Source: Paenibacillus sp. BIC5C1 (GTDB lineage Bacteria; Bacillota; Bacilli; Paenibacillales; Paenibacillaceae). From it: 64,000 nucleotides of DNA. This document shows positions 1 to 7,975 of the stretch, one piece after another. Numbering within the stretch: position 1 is the stretch's first letter; every line of letters starts with the position of its first letter. The DNA is taken from positions 2,170,001 to 2,234,000 of the forward strand of contig NZ_CP135922.1 in assembly GCF_032399705.1 (NCBI RefSeq), read 5' to 3'. A program made the translations under genes and the position numbers. The notes beneath the pieces were generated by a model. That model searched no databases and had not been told where the DNA came from. It worked only from the letters and a program-made list of their open reading frames with translations.

Positions 1-38
1 AGCTACACAATTGATTGATGCAAAATAATTAACGTTAT

Positions 39-85
39 GGCTGTCTCGAACGTAGAGTTTTTCTACAGGGGAGACGGCCTTTTTT
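39..85 (+). terminator. Intrinsic terminator of an upstream gene outside the window
   Basis: A GGCtGTCTC arm pairs with GAGACgGCC, with an inner GTAGA/TCTAC stem, followed directly by a T run. No gene is visible between it and the left edge, so it most likely ends a plus-strand gene lying before the window. Confidence 0.8.
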
Positions 86-167
86 GTACCATAAAGCGAA
101 AAGGTGAGAGAAGTAAACTCTTTCAATGTTTGCACTTCCAAGGAATGATGGAAATCCAGAATATGCC

Positions 168-176
168 TGATATAAT
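168..176 (+). promoter_or_regulatory. Extended -10 promoter element before the CapA-like gene
   Basis: TGATATAAT is an extended -10 box (TGn plus TATAAT) about 35 bases before the CapA-like start. I see no good -35 box, which is common for extended -10 promoters. Confidence 0.4.
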
Positions 177-211
177 ATGATAAGGATTGCTGTGAAGAAG
201 AGGAGCTGCCT

Positions 212-1621
212 ATGTATCCCCCAAGATCAAAACGAAGTGTACAAAAGAAAAAAGTGAAACGTGCTCGCAAACGCCGGATTTGGATCATTAATCTGGTATT
301 GATTGCGGCAATTGGACTTGTCGGCATCTATTACGCAGTAGGTATGCAGGAGCAACGAATAGACCCAGCGTTGACAGAAACGGCTGTGAATCAGGAACCT
401 GTGAATGAAGAGGGGCCTCAGGGTGGAGATCAGGTGAGTTCACCTGACACGGATTCGGAGGAGGGTACTACTTCGGATGAAGGATCGGAGGATTCTGACA
501 AACAGGTAACTGAAAATTCCGGCGGTAAGTCTGGTGAGAAAAAGCCTGATGCTGCAGATTCCAAGGCAAATGGAAAGACAGATACGGGAACGAAAAAAAC
601 GTCGGATACTTCTGCTTCTTCCGGTTCCAAGGGGAGTGAAGGTACAGGGAATGAGACGAAACAGCCATCTAATTCGGCAAAAGATATAACCATTAACTTT
701 GTTGGGGATATCCAGTTTTCGGGCAAAGTGGCTGAATTGTTGGATAAGAATGGTTATGACTATCCCTTTGCAAAGCTCGGCAACTTGTTCAAGGAAGATG
801 ATCTGACCATTGGTAACCTTGAAACTCCAGTAACCCTTGGTGGAACTGGTGCAGCAGACAAAACCTATGTATACAAGTCTTCGCCAAAAGCGCTCGAAGC
901 GATGGTTTCAGCAGGATTTGATGCGGTGAATCTGGCCAACAATCATATCCTGGATCAAGGTGTAGAAGGCTTGGTCGATACGTTAACTTATCTTGACCAA
1001 TATGGTATTGCGCACACAGGGGCGGGTATGAATAGGGATGAGGCGTATGCACCAGCATATCTGGAGCGCAAAGGCATGAAGATTGCACTGCTTGGATTCA
1101 GTCGGGTTGTGCCTGAAACGAGCTGGAAAGCGGAAGGGAATCGGGCAGGTGTTGCCGAGACTTATGATTCTACTGGAGCGGTAAAAGCAATTCAGGAAGC
1201 CCGTCAAAAGGCTGATTTGGTTATCGTTGTTGCACACTGGGGAGAAGAACGGGTCAGCACACCGAACAATGATCAGACCCGACTGGCGCATGAATTTGTA
1301 GATGCCGGAGCTGATCTGGTCATTGGTGGGCATCCTCATGTCTTGCAAGGGGTAGAGTACTACAAAGGCAAATGGATTGCATATAGTACAGGCAACTTTA
1401 TTTTCTCGAAATCAACGACAGAGGAAACGTGGAAAACAGCGATTTTCCAGGCGAGCTGTAGTAAGGATGCCAAATGTAACATGAAGGTTATCCCATATGA
1501 AGCAGGGTTGGGTCAGGCGATTCCCATGGTAGATCAAGCCAACAAACTTCTGCTGGAGCAGATGACCCAGCTTTCGCCAGGTATTCGTTTTGATGCGAAT
1601 GGATTCGCAACGGTAAAATAA
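212..1621 (+). CDS. CapA family protein (PGA_cap metallophosphatase-like), membrane anchored
   Basis: 469-residue protein. A basic N-terminus (about 1-22) precedes one hydrophobic segment (about 23-43). A long acidic, Ser/Gly/Lys-rich linker (about 48-160) leads to a PGA_cap domain from about residue 162. Family motifs visible are VGDIQ, GNLETP, NNHILDQG, HWGEE and GGHPHVLQG, which are the metal-binding Asp/Asn/His positions of this calcineurin-like fold. CapA proteins take part in poly-gamma-glutamate or other envelope polymer metabolism. No capB, capC or capE lies nearby, so a stand-alone envelope role is likelier than capsule synthesis. AGGAG lies just before the ATG. The GDPD gene follows 31 bases later, probably in the same transcript. 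Family call is firm; substrate unknown. Confidence 0.9.
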   Translation: MYPPRSKRSVQKKKVKRARKRRIWIINLVLIAAIGLVGIYYAVGMQEQRIDPALTETAVNQEPVNEEGPQGGDQVSSPDTDSEEGTTSDEGSEDSDKQVTENSGGKSGEKKPDAADSKANGKTDTGTKKTSDTSASSGSKGSEGTGNETKQPSNSAKDITINFVGDIQFSGKVAELLDKNGYDYPFAKLGNLFKEDDLTIGNLETPVTLGGTGAADKTYVYKSSPKALEAMVSAGFDAVNLANNHILDQGVEGLVDTLTYLDQYGIAHTGAGMNRDEAYAPAYLERKGMKIALLGFSRVVPETSWKAEGNRAGVAETYDSTGAVKAIQEARQKADLVIVVAHWGEERVSTPNNDQTRLAHEFVDAGADLVIGGHPHVLQGVEYYKGKWIAYSTGNFIFSKSTTEETWKTAIFQASCSKDAKCNMKVIPYEAGLGQAIPMVDQANKLLLEQMTQLSPGIRFDANGFATVK

Positions 1622-1652
1622 GATTCAATTTATTTATTTAGGAGGGGATGAA

Positions 1653-2405
1653 ATGAACAACCTTTGTGTAGCGCACCGTGGTTTTTCGTCCATTGCACCA
1701 GAAAATACGATGGCTGCATTTCTGCTTGCCATGGAACAGCCTGAAGTTCAGTGGATGGAGTTGGATGTACAGCTGTCACGTGATGGTGTGCCGGTGGTTA
1801 TTCATGATTTTACTTTTGATCGGACTACGAATGGAAAAGGATTAGTTCGGGAAAAGGACTGGGCAGATATTCAGCAGCTGGATGCGGGATCTTGGAAAGG
1901 AAAAGCTTATAAAGGGGAACGTGTTCCTTCGCTTAGTGAAGTACTGGAACGTTCCTGTGGAAAAGTTCGATTGAATATCGAATTGAAAACGCAAGGGAAC
2001 ATGTATCCCGGTCTGCCAGCAGCGGTTATTCATGAGGTGAGGAAAAGGCATATGCAGCATGATGTGGTCATCACTTCGTTTGAACCTGCGGCTCTGGTTG
2101 AAGTGAAGAAACTGGCTCCGGAGTTCAAAACAGGTTTGATTATCGATGCACGGCCAGGGGATCTGGCAGCAGTGCTGCGGCAGATGAATTGCAATTTTCT
2201 TTCTATCGGATACACCAATGTGGACAAATCGCTTATGCGCGAGATGCGTATCGAAGGCATTCAGGTAATGGCCTGGACAGTGGATGATAAAACCATCATG
2301 AAGCGTCTTGCGGCGATTGATCCGGAGCTGATGTTATGCACAAACCGGCCTGATGTGTGGGAGCAGGCTTTTCATGAAACGAGCAGTCGATTTTTCAGAC
2401 CATAA
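1653..2405 (+). CDS. Glycerophosphodiester phosphodiesterase (GDPD/UgpQ family)
   Basis: 250 residues, the usual size of a cytoplasmic single-domain GDPD. It shows the family signature in order: AHRG near the N-terminus, ENTMAAF, MELDVQ with the metal-binding Glu and Asp, and VIHD soon after. The later LNIELK and the C-terminal AWTVDD are also typical. The family hydrolyses glycerophosphodiesters to sn-glycerol 3-phosphate and an alcohol, recycling phospholipid or teichoic acid material. There is no signal peptide, so it should act in the cytoplasm. An AGGAGGGG ribosome-binding site precedes the ATG. It follows the CapA-like gene closely and is probably cotranscribed with it. Confidence 0.93.
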   Translation: MNNLCVAHRGFSSIAPENTMAAFLLAMEQPEVQWMELDVQLSRDGVPVVIHDFTFDRTTNGKGLVREKDWADIQQLDAGSWKGKAYKGERVPSLSEVLERSCGKVRLNIELKTQGNMYPGLPAAVIHEVRKRHMQHDVVITSFEPAALVEVKKLAPEFKTGLIIDARPGDLAAVLRQMNCNFLSIGYTNVDKSLMREMRIEGIQVMAWTVDDKTIMKRLAAIDPELMLCTNRPDVWEQAFHETSSRFFRP

Positions 2406-2510
2406 ACTCCATTTTTTTGAATAGCGAAAATATGATATGTACTTATATAATAAAAAGATGAACATGCTCCATATACGCTAATGAATCCGATAAAGGTGGT
2501 CGTTAAATCC

Positions 2511-3146
2511 ATGCTGACAAACATTCGCAATGTATATTGTGTAGGACGAAATTATAAACTTCATGCAGAAGAATTGGGTAACGCGGTTCCGGATGAACCG
2601 ATGATCTTTATGAAGCCTTCCCATGCGGTTGTGGCCTTGAATAGTGAAACGCTGCAATTGCCTGCGACAAAGGGCGAAGTTCATTATGAGGCTGAACTGG
2701 TCATTCAAATCGGGCGGGATTATGAGCCGGGTATGGCTGTAGATGAGTTGGTTGACGCGTATGCATTTGGGATTGATTTTACATTACGTGACGTACAGAC
2801 AGTCATTAAGAAAAAGGGACATCCGTGGACTGCAGCCAAAGGGTTCAAGAACTCGGCTCCGATTACTGCATTCCAGCCATTTCCGGGGGCCCAGGCTCTT
2901 CTTGAGAAAGACTTTACACTCACCAAGAACGGTGCCGAGGTCCAACGGGGCAATATTCGTAACATGATCTTCAGTCTACAGGACATTGTGGATTATGTAG
3001 GTCATCATTACGGACTGGGATCAGGAGATGTCATCTTTACAGGTACACCAGAAGGGGTTGGACCAACGGCAGCAGGAGATGTGCTTGAACTGGCCTGGGG
3101 CGGCGACTCCTTGGGCAAATGTACGATTACAGCAGCAGTTCAGTAA
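2511..3146 (+). CDS. Fumarylacetoacetate hydrolase (FAH) family protein
   Basis: About 211 residues from the ATG at 2511. I prefer this start because AAGGTGG lies 12 bases upstream, whereas the earlier in-frame ATG at 2481 has no ribosome-binding site. The single FAH domain shows YCVGRNYKLHAEELG, MIFMKPS, the metal-binding pattern HYEAELVIQIG, and FTGTPEGVG near the end. Members hydrolyse acylpyruvates, isomerise ring-cleavage products or decarboxylate oxaloacetate using a divalent metal. Residue inspection does not separate these, so substrate is left open. No aromatic degradation genes are adjacent. A terminator follows at about 3201. Confidence 0.9.
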   Translation: MLTNIRNVYCVGRNYKLHAEELGNAVPDEPMIFMKPSHAVVALNSETLQLPATKGEVHYEAELVIQIGRDYEPGMAVDELVDAYAFGIDFTLRDVQTVIKKKGHPWTAAKGFKNSAPITAFQPFPGAQALLEKDFTLTKNGAEVQRGNIRNMIFSLQDIVDYVGHHYGLGSGDVIFTGTPEGVGPTAAGDVLELAWGGDSLGKCTITAAVQ

Positions 3147-3200
3147 GTACCATGCATCATCAATCTGCTTACTTAGAGTAAATATGAAACCAACAGATAA

Positions 3201-3224
3201 AGGGGCGTTTCGACGCTCCTTTTT
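3201..3224 (+). terminator. Intrinsic terminator after the FAH gene
   Basis: GGgGCGT-TTCG-ACGCtCC tetraloop hairpin followed by TTTT, 55 bases after the FAH stop codon. Confidence 0.85.
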
Positions 3225-3268
3225 GGCGTGCCCTCATTCTCTGCCATAGCACATGGGAGACTTTTCAT

Positions 3269-3676
3269 TTAAGCGAAGCTGTAGGCTGTATTGGCACTCT
3301 CCGTGACTAACTCTTCCAGTTCACTACTGTGCGCTGCGTGCTGCTCAGCGCTAATACTTCCACTTGCGAGTCGTTGATCTAACTGCTCCTTGAGCTGCCT
3401 TATTTGCAATGCGACAACCTCGTTAAAGTCACCAGCGTTCTCATCTGCAATCATCCTCAGCGATTTACCCGCGTACAGATCCTGAACCAAGTCATCTTCC
3501 GACTTTTGATTCAGAGCACTCAGCAACTCATCTCCACTATTGTCTTTGGTATCTATGTTAACGATGGACCATTTCGTCAAAGGTATAGGGGTTATCGCTG
3601 ATCTGCCCCAGGCTGTTCCGGCGAAAGACATGGTGACAATCATTGTTCCGACAATGATTACGCGCTTCATATTCAT
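3269..3676 (-). CDS. Small secreted protein with a DUF2680-like helical domain
   Basis: About 135 residues from the ATG at 3676, chosen because GAGGA lies 8 bases before it; the in-frame ATG at 3691 would place that site inside the gene. An N-terminal signal peptide (MNMKRV, hydrophobic core, probably cleaved after TAWG) is followed by a mature region with a pattern I associate with DUF2680-like repeats: a Leu-rich segment, YAGKSLRMIADENAGD, then LKEQLDQRLASGSISAEQ. Such proteins are common, poorly characterised exported proteins of Firmicutes. Function unknown. It lies alone between two terminated plus-strand units. Confidence 0.75.
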   Translation of the reverse strand: MNMKRVIIVGTMIVTMSFAGTAWGRSAITPIPLTKWSIVNIDTKDNSGDELLSALNQKSEDDLVQDLYAGKSLRMIADENAGDFNEVVALQIRQLKEQLDQRLASGSISAEQHAAHSSELEELVTESANTAYSFA

Positions 3677-3843
3677 ATGTGTCATCCTCATTTCTATGGT
3701 TAAGTACGAATTGAATCGTAGCTGGTTTGATGTAACGCTCTGAGGATAGTGTAACCGGGAAAGCTGAAGTGAAACTTAAAACCGGATAAGTAATTTAAAT
3801 ATGAGGGACATCTAGCTACGAAAAAATAAAATTAAATTCATAC

Positions 3844-3873
3844 TTGACAGGTTGGGTTAGTGGGTTATATGAT
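3844..3873 (+). promoter_or_regulatory. Promoter of the MarR-arylsulfotransferase-ABC operon
   Basis: TTGACA (3844-3849) and TATGAT (3868-3873) with an 18-base spacer: a strong sigma-A type promoter, predicting a start near 3880. The predicted leader is about 155 bases long and contains a terminator hairpin before the first gene. Confidence 0.7.
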
Positions 3874-3893
3874 GAACTCAATTATTTTAACAC

Positions 3894-3904
3894 TCATTAA
3901 ATGA
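3894..3904. promoter_or_regulatory. Short palindrome, possible MarR operator
   Basis: TCATT-A-AATGA is a perfect inverted repeat 20 bases after the -10 box, flanked by a looser CACT/AGTG pair. MarR repressors often bind such palindromes at their own promoters. Assignment rests only on position and symmetry. Confidence 0.35.
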
Positions 3905-3949
3905 ACAGTGAAATAAATTGAACAGTAGCGAGCTGATTGGACCACCAAA

Positions 3950-3996
3950 GGCTCCCGGGACTACTCCACTATGGAATGTCCACGGGAGCCTTTTTT
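3950..3996 (+). terminator. Terminator hairpin in the leader of the MarR operon (candidate attenuator)
   Basis: GGCTCCCG (3950-3957) pairs with CGGGAGCC (3983-3990). The stem is extended by GGAC/GTCC and TCCA/TGGA inner pairs, and is followed by six T. It lies downstream of the promoter at 3844 and before the MarR start, so it would end most transcripts unless an antiterminated form exists, or it defines a short RNA of about 115 bases. I did not recognise a known riboswitch in the 70 bases before it. Confidence 0.75.
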
Positions 3997-4034
3997 CGTA
4001 TTTGCTGCCGTTTCAGTTAGACAGGGAGGATGAA

Positions 4035-4592
4035 ATGAGCAATAACGACTGGGAAGCGTTGGAGAAGACGGATTGGTTGTTCCGCAAAATGGTCAGACGA
4101 TTCGTGAAAGAACGAGATCGCATATCGGTAGAGGGGGTCAGTCTACCAGGCATGCTCATCCTGCACAAAATCATTCGTGAAGGGGAACAGCGGCTGGGGG
4201 ATTTGGCTGAACAACTGGACTTCACTTCAGGTGCCATTACAGCTTTAACAGACAAATTGGAGAAAAAGGGACTTACGATCCGCAGGCGCAAGGAAGATGA
4301 CCGCCGGACAGTTCTGCTGGACATTACTGCCAGTGGACGGGAGATGTTTGCGCGTAACAGCAATATCGGTGCCCGATGTATCACGCTTCTGTTTGAGGGC
4401 TTTACCACGGAGGAACTGGAGCAGCAAAGCCAATTTTATGAGCGGGTGATTGCGAATCTGGAGGGGTTCTCGGATACGCTGTTGGAATTGGCAGAGAACA
4501 ACGGGAGGCAGGAACACGATCCATCCACCGAAAGTGACCCTGAACGGAAGCAGAGGGAGAGTACCGGAAAGAGCAACTATCTCAGTTATTAG
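4035..4592 (+). CDS. MarR family transcriptional regulator
   Basis: 185 residues from the ATG at 4035, which has GGGAGG at ideal spacing. The open frame extends 39 codons upstream through the leader hairpin, but that part has no ribosome-binding site and is not counted. The winged-helix domain is clear: a recognition-helix region (LGDLAEQLDFTSGAITALTDKLEKKG) is followed by the wing signature RRKEDDRRTVLLDITASG. MarR proteins are dimeric repressors, often of the adjacent operon, released by small aromatic or other ligands. An arylsulfotransferase-like gene starts 46 bases downstream, so an aromatic sulfate or product is a plausible inducer (inference). The C-terminus is a charged tail. Confidence 0.92.
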   Translation: MSNNDWEALEKTDWLFRKMVRRFVKERDRISVEGVSLPGMLILHKIIREGEQRLGDLAEQLDFTSGAITALTDKLEKKGLTIRRRKEDDRRTVLLDITASGREMFARNSNIGARCITLLFEGFTTEELEQQSQFYERVIANLEGFSDTLLELAENNGRQEHDPSTESDPERKQRESTGKSNYLSY

Positions 4593-4638
4593 CGTTTGAT
4601 CCGATGTGAAAACAAACAATCCAAGGGAGAGATGATCA

Positions 4639-6078
4639 ATGGGGCATTCAACAATTTATCCAACCGGGGCAACCGTATATAACCCTATTAAGGCTTGGGG
4701 TGGTTATACCGTGTATCAGGCAGGGGAGGAAGGTGTAGTACTGATTGATATGAATGGTAAGGAGGTTCACCTGTGGAAAGGGCTACTGGGTTTTCCGGCC
4801 AAAGTATTCCCCGGTGGCTTCGTATTGGGCAGCACGGGGCGAAGGGATCCGAAGTTCGGTATCCAGGACAACGTCGATTTGGTCCAGGTAGATTGGGATG
4901 GCAACATTGTGTGGAAATACAATAGCTACGAACACATCGAAGATCCGGGATATGAACCGCTGTGGTACGCTCGTCAGCACCATGATTTCCAACGTGAAGG
5001 CAATCCAGTCGGCTATTACGCTCCTGGGCTCGCACCAAAGACACAGAGCGGGAAGACACTGATTCTTGCTCATAAAAATGTGAATAACCCATCCATTTCG
5101 GATAAACCTTTGCTTGATGATGCGATTATAGAAGTCGATTGGGAGGGAAATGTATTATGGGAATGGCTGCCGAACGAGCACTTTGAGGAACTTGGATTCG
5201 ATGAGGCCGCCCGTAATGTTCTGTTCCGTGACCCGAACACACGCTCATTTGGACATCTCGGTGGTGGGGTGGGCGATTGGCTACATATTAATTCAGCTTC
5301 TTATGTGGGTCCAAACCATTTCTATGAAAATGGAGACGAGCGGTTCCATCCCGACAATATTATCTGGGATGCCAGAGAAGCAAATATTATCGCAATTACC
5401 GACAGACAGAGTGGAAAGATCGTATGGAGATTAGGTCCCGATTACTCTTTGCCTGAAGTGAAGCATATCGGCACCATTATTGGACAGCATCATGCACATA
5501 TCATTCCCCAAGGTTTGCCCGGAGAAGGGAATCTGCTGGTATTCGACAATGGCGGCTGGGCCGGTTATGGTCTGCCTAACCCAGCTTCTCCATATGGCTT
5601 GAAACATGCCGTTCGCGATCATTCACGTGTGCTGGAGATCAATCCGGTGACCCTGGAGATTGTTTGGCAATATACATCCGCAGAAGCTGGATTTTCCGTT
5701 CCGACAGATTCCTATAAATTTTATAGCCCGTATATTAGCTCCGCTCAGCGATTACCTAATGGAAACACGCTAATTACTGAGGGCTCCAATGGAAGACTGT
5801 TCGAGGTTACATCCGAGTATGAGCTGGTTTGGGAATATATATCCCCTTATAAGGATGGACGGAACACCAATATGGTCTATCGTTCGTATCGTGTGCCTTA
5901 TCACTGGGTACCACAGTTGGAGAAGCCGCAGGAGGTTGCTATTGAAGCGATTGATGTGTCTGCCTACAGAGTGCCGGGCGCAGCGCCCAAAGGCTCTTCA
6001 TCCGTTGTAAGTGTTGAGGTAACACTGCCGTTTGTTGAAGGTGCAGCCTGTGTGGCAACGTCAGATGAAGGCAAGTGA
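4639..6078 (+). CDS. Arylsulfotransferase (ASST) family protein
   Basis: 479-residue beta-propeller-like protein with repeated W-x-G/N and 'G.L.W.Y' blades. Features I associate with this family are IDMNGKEVHLW, a QHHDFQREGNPVGYY segment, a His-rich GQHHAHIIPQG region (about residue 285), and LPNGNTLITEGSNGRLFEV. Known bacterial ASSTs transfer sulfate from one phenol to another by a sulfo-histidine intermediate and are exported. This one has no signal peptide, so it should be cytoplasmic, which is unusual. A GGGAGAG site precedes the ATG. It is followed 21-48 bases later by a sulfonate/nitrate-type ABC importer. The enzyme activity is inferred from family only; a non-catalytic or different transferase role is possible. 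Confidence 0.82.
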   Translation: MGHSTIYPTGATVYNPIKAWGGYTVYQAGEEGVVLIDMNGKEVHLWKGLLGFPAKVFPGGFVLGSTGRRDPKFGIQDNVDLVQVDWDGNIVWKYNSYEHIEDPGYEPLWYARQHHDFQREGNPVGYYAPGLAPKTQSGKTLILAHKNVNNPSISDKPLLDDAIIEVDWEGNVLWEWLPNEHFEELGFDEAARNVLFRDPNTRSFGHLGGGVGDWLHINSASYVGPNHFYENGDERFHPDNIIWDAREANIIAITDRQSGKIVWRLGPDYSLPEVKHIGTIIGQHHAHIIPQGLPGEGNLLVFDNGGWAGYGLPNPASPYGLKHAVRDHSRVLEINPVTLEIVWQYTSAEAGFSVPTDSYKFYSPYISSAQRLPNGNTLITEGSNGRLFEVTSEYELVWEYISPYKDGRNTNMVYRSYRVPYHWVPQLEKPQEVAIEAIDVSAYRVPGAAPKGSSSVVSVEVTLPFVEGAACVATSDEGK

Positions 6079-6126
6079 GGTGGCGAAGAGCGACGAACAA
6101 TGATTAGAACGAATGGGGTGCATACT

Positions 6127-7155
6127 GTGAGAAAACCGTCCACCTTAACTGGTGCATTATTGATGCTCTTATCACTGTTATTGATATTATCGGGATGTTC
6201 AGCAAACGAAACGGTATCCGAAGCAAAAGGCGCATCCGGCACAGAGGCCAAAAAAGTGAAAATCCGGATCGCAGATACAAGTACAAACCCAACGTTCAGG
6301 GTAGCCATTGCCAAAGGTTTCTTTGCAAGCCGAGGCATTGATGCAGAGAGCATTACGTTTGGTTCACCAGCGGAAGGTGTAAATGCACTGTTTATCAAGC
6401 AGGTGGATATTGCGTACGGGGCTGACTTTCCTGTATTGAACGCTTTGGCAAAAGGGGATTACTCTGTTATTGCTTCCGCAGGTCAGGCTACGAATGAAGC
6501 GGCTGCTGCATGGAAATTGTATGCCAAGAACGATATACAGAGTGGTGCAGATCTGAAGGGTAAAAAAGTAAGTTTCATCCGCGGTACATTTATTCCTTAC
6601 CTGTGGGATGAATATTTGAAGGACCAGGGATTGGATCTAAATGATGTAACCCAGGTGGGTCAGGGAGCATTTGACGAATCCTACATTGCACTAAAGCAGG
6701 GTGATCTAGATGCAACCTGGGTCATCGGTTCCGCCTTAACGGATAAGTTCGATGCGCTTGAAGGGGTACATCAACTTACGGATATGTCCCAAACACCTGT
6801 ACGCCTTGGAATGGGGCTCGTGGCAAGCAATGAGTTCATCCAGGCAAACCCGGAAACGGTGAGTGGTTTTCTCGCGGCGCTGAATGAAGCCTCCGTGTAT
6901 GCCCAGGCACATCCTGAAGAGGTTGCGGACCTGATGTATAAGGAAACCAAGCAGCCTAAGGAGGCCACCTTGAAGGACCTTCCAATCAATCCTTGGGAAG
7001 TTGGATTTACCCAGGCAGCATATGATAGTCTGGCAGGGCAGAAGCAGTATATGGTGGATAACGGGATCATCGAACATGATTTTGATCTCGATAGCAAACT
7101 GAACCTGGAACCCCTGAAGCAGACACTGCCAGATAAAGTGACTTATAGTAAATAA
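6127..7155 (+). CDS. ABC transporter substrate-binding lipoprotein (SsuA/NMT1-like)
   Basis: About 342 residues from the GTG at 6127, giving a classic lipoprotein signal (RKPSTLTGALL... then LSGC lipobox). GGGGTG lies six bases upstream. The ATG at 6100 is in frame and would add nine residues in front of a normal signal peptide. The mature protein matches the NMT1/THI5/SsuA type II binding fold: NPTFRVAIAKGFFASRGID, GVNALFIKQVDIAYG and DLKGKKVSFIRG. Such proteins deliver sulfonates, taurine, nitrate or pyrimidine precursors to the importer. Neighbouring ATPase and permease genes complete the system. The ligand may be a sulfated or sulfonated aromatic, inferred only from the ASST neighbour. 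Confidence 0.9.
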   Translation: MRKPSTLTGALLMLLSLLLILSGCSANETVSEAKGASGTEAKKVKIRIADTSTNPTFRVAIAKGFFASRGIDAESITFGSPAEGVNALFIKQVDIAYGADFPVLNALAKGDYSVIASAGQATNEAAAAWKLYAKNDIQSGADLKGKKVSFIRGTFIPYLWDEYLKDQGLDLNDVTQVGQGAFDESYIALKQGDLDATWVIGSALTDKFDALEGVHQLTDMSQTPVRLGMGLVASNEFIQANPETVSGFLAALNEASVYAQAHPEEVADLMYKETKQPKEATLKDLPINPWEVGFTQAAYDSLAGQKQYMVDNGIIEHDFDLDSKLNLEPLKQTLPDKVTYSK

Positions 7156-7182
7156 CTCGCAAATTGCATTGGAGGTGTTCTC

Positions 7183-7959
7183 ATGTCTTTACCTGCAGAT
7201 CAGCATACAATTCGTATCGAGCAGCTTCGCAAAACATACAATGCCCCCACCCATGGGGATGTTCACTATATTATCAAGGATGTTGATCTGGTCATCAAGG
7301 GAGGGGAATTTTTTGTCCTGCTTGGTCCCAGCGGATGTGGCAAGTCCACACTTCTAAATATGATTGCAGGCTTTATCTCCAAGTCGGGGGGGCAGCTCAA
7401 GGTGGATAATAAGGAGATCGATCGACCGGGCAAGGATCGAGCCATGGTATTCCAGCAGGCGGATTCTTCACTCTTCCCGTGGCTTACCGTCAGGGAGAAT
7501 GTGGAGTTTGGACTTCGGATGGCCAAGGTGCCAAAGTCTCAGCGGCGTACAATATCAGACCGATACATTGAGCTGGTTGGACTGGGGAGTCATGAAGCCA
7601 AATTTCCAAAGGAATTGTCAGGTGGCATGAAGCAGCGGGTGCAATTGGCCCGGGTGTTAGCCAACGATTCGGCCATCCTGTTGATGGATGAACCATTTGG
7701 AGCCTTGGATGCAATGACTCGGCGTACGATGCAGAAAGAGCTAGTAAATATTTGGCAGGAAACTCATAAGACTGTTATTTTTGTCACTCATGATATTCAG
7801 GAGGCGCTGTTGCTGGGTCAACGGATTGGAATTATGTCAGTGGGGCCTTCTTCCAAGATAACGGATATTTACGATAATGCTCTGTCTTATCCTAGGAATA
7901 TTGCTTCATCGGAGTTCAACACCCTATATGACCAGATTCAAAGCCATTTTGAAGAATAA
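7183..7959 (+). CDS. ABC transporter ATP-binding protein (SsuB/TauB-like)
   Basis: 258 residues, the size of a single importer ATPase. Walker A GPSGCGKST is at residues 48-56, then FQQADSSLFPWLTVREN (Q-loop), the LSGGMKQR signature, Walker B LLMDEPFGALDA and the switch histidine in FVTHDIQEA. The 'PWLTVREN' after the Q-loop is typical of the nitrate/sulfonate/taurine subfamily. It energises uptake together with the lipoprotein before it and the permease 17 bases after it. GGAGG precedes the ATG. Confidence 0.95.
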   Translation: MSLPADQHTIRIEQLRKTYNAPTHGDVHYIIKDVDLVIKGGEFFVLLGPSGCGKSTLLNMIAGFISKSGGQLKVDNKEIDRPGKDRAMVFQQADSSLFPWLTVRENVEFGLRMAKVPKSQRRTISDRYIELVGLGSHEAKFPKELSGGMKQRVQLARVLANDSAILLMDEPFGALDAMTRRTMQKELVNIWQETHKTVIFVTHDIQEALLLGQRIGIMSVGPSSKITDIYDNALSYPRNIASSEFNTLYDQIQSHFEE

Positions 7960-7975
7960 TTGAGGTGATAGCAAG

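Noticed and set aside
430..726. Open frames opposite the CapA-like linker
   Set aside because: Complement of a low-complexity Ser/Glu/Lys linker; no ribosome-binding site.
3918..4034. 39-codon N-terminal extension of the MarR gene
   Set aside because: It starts at a TTG without ribosome-binding site and runs through the terminator hairpin; the ATG at 4035 has GGGAGG at ideal distance.
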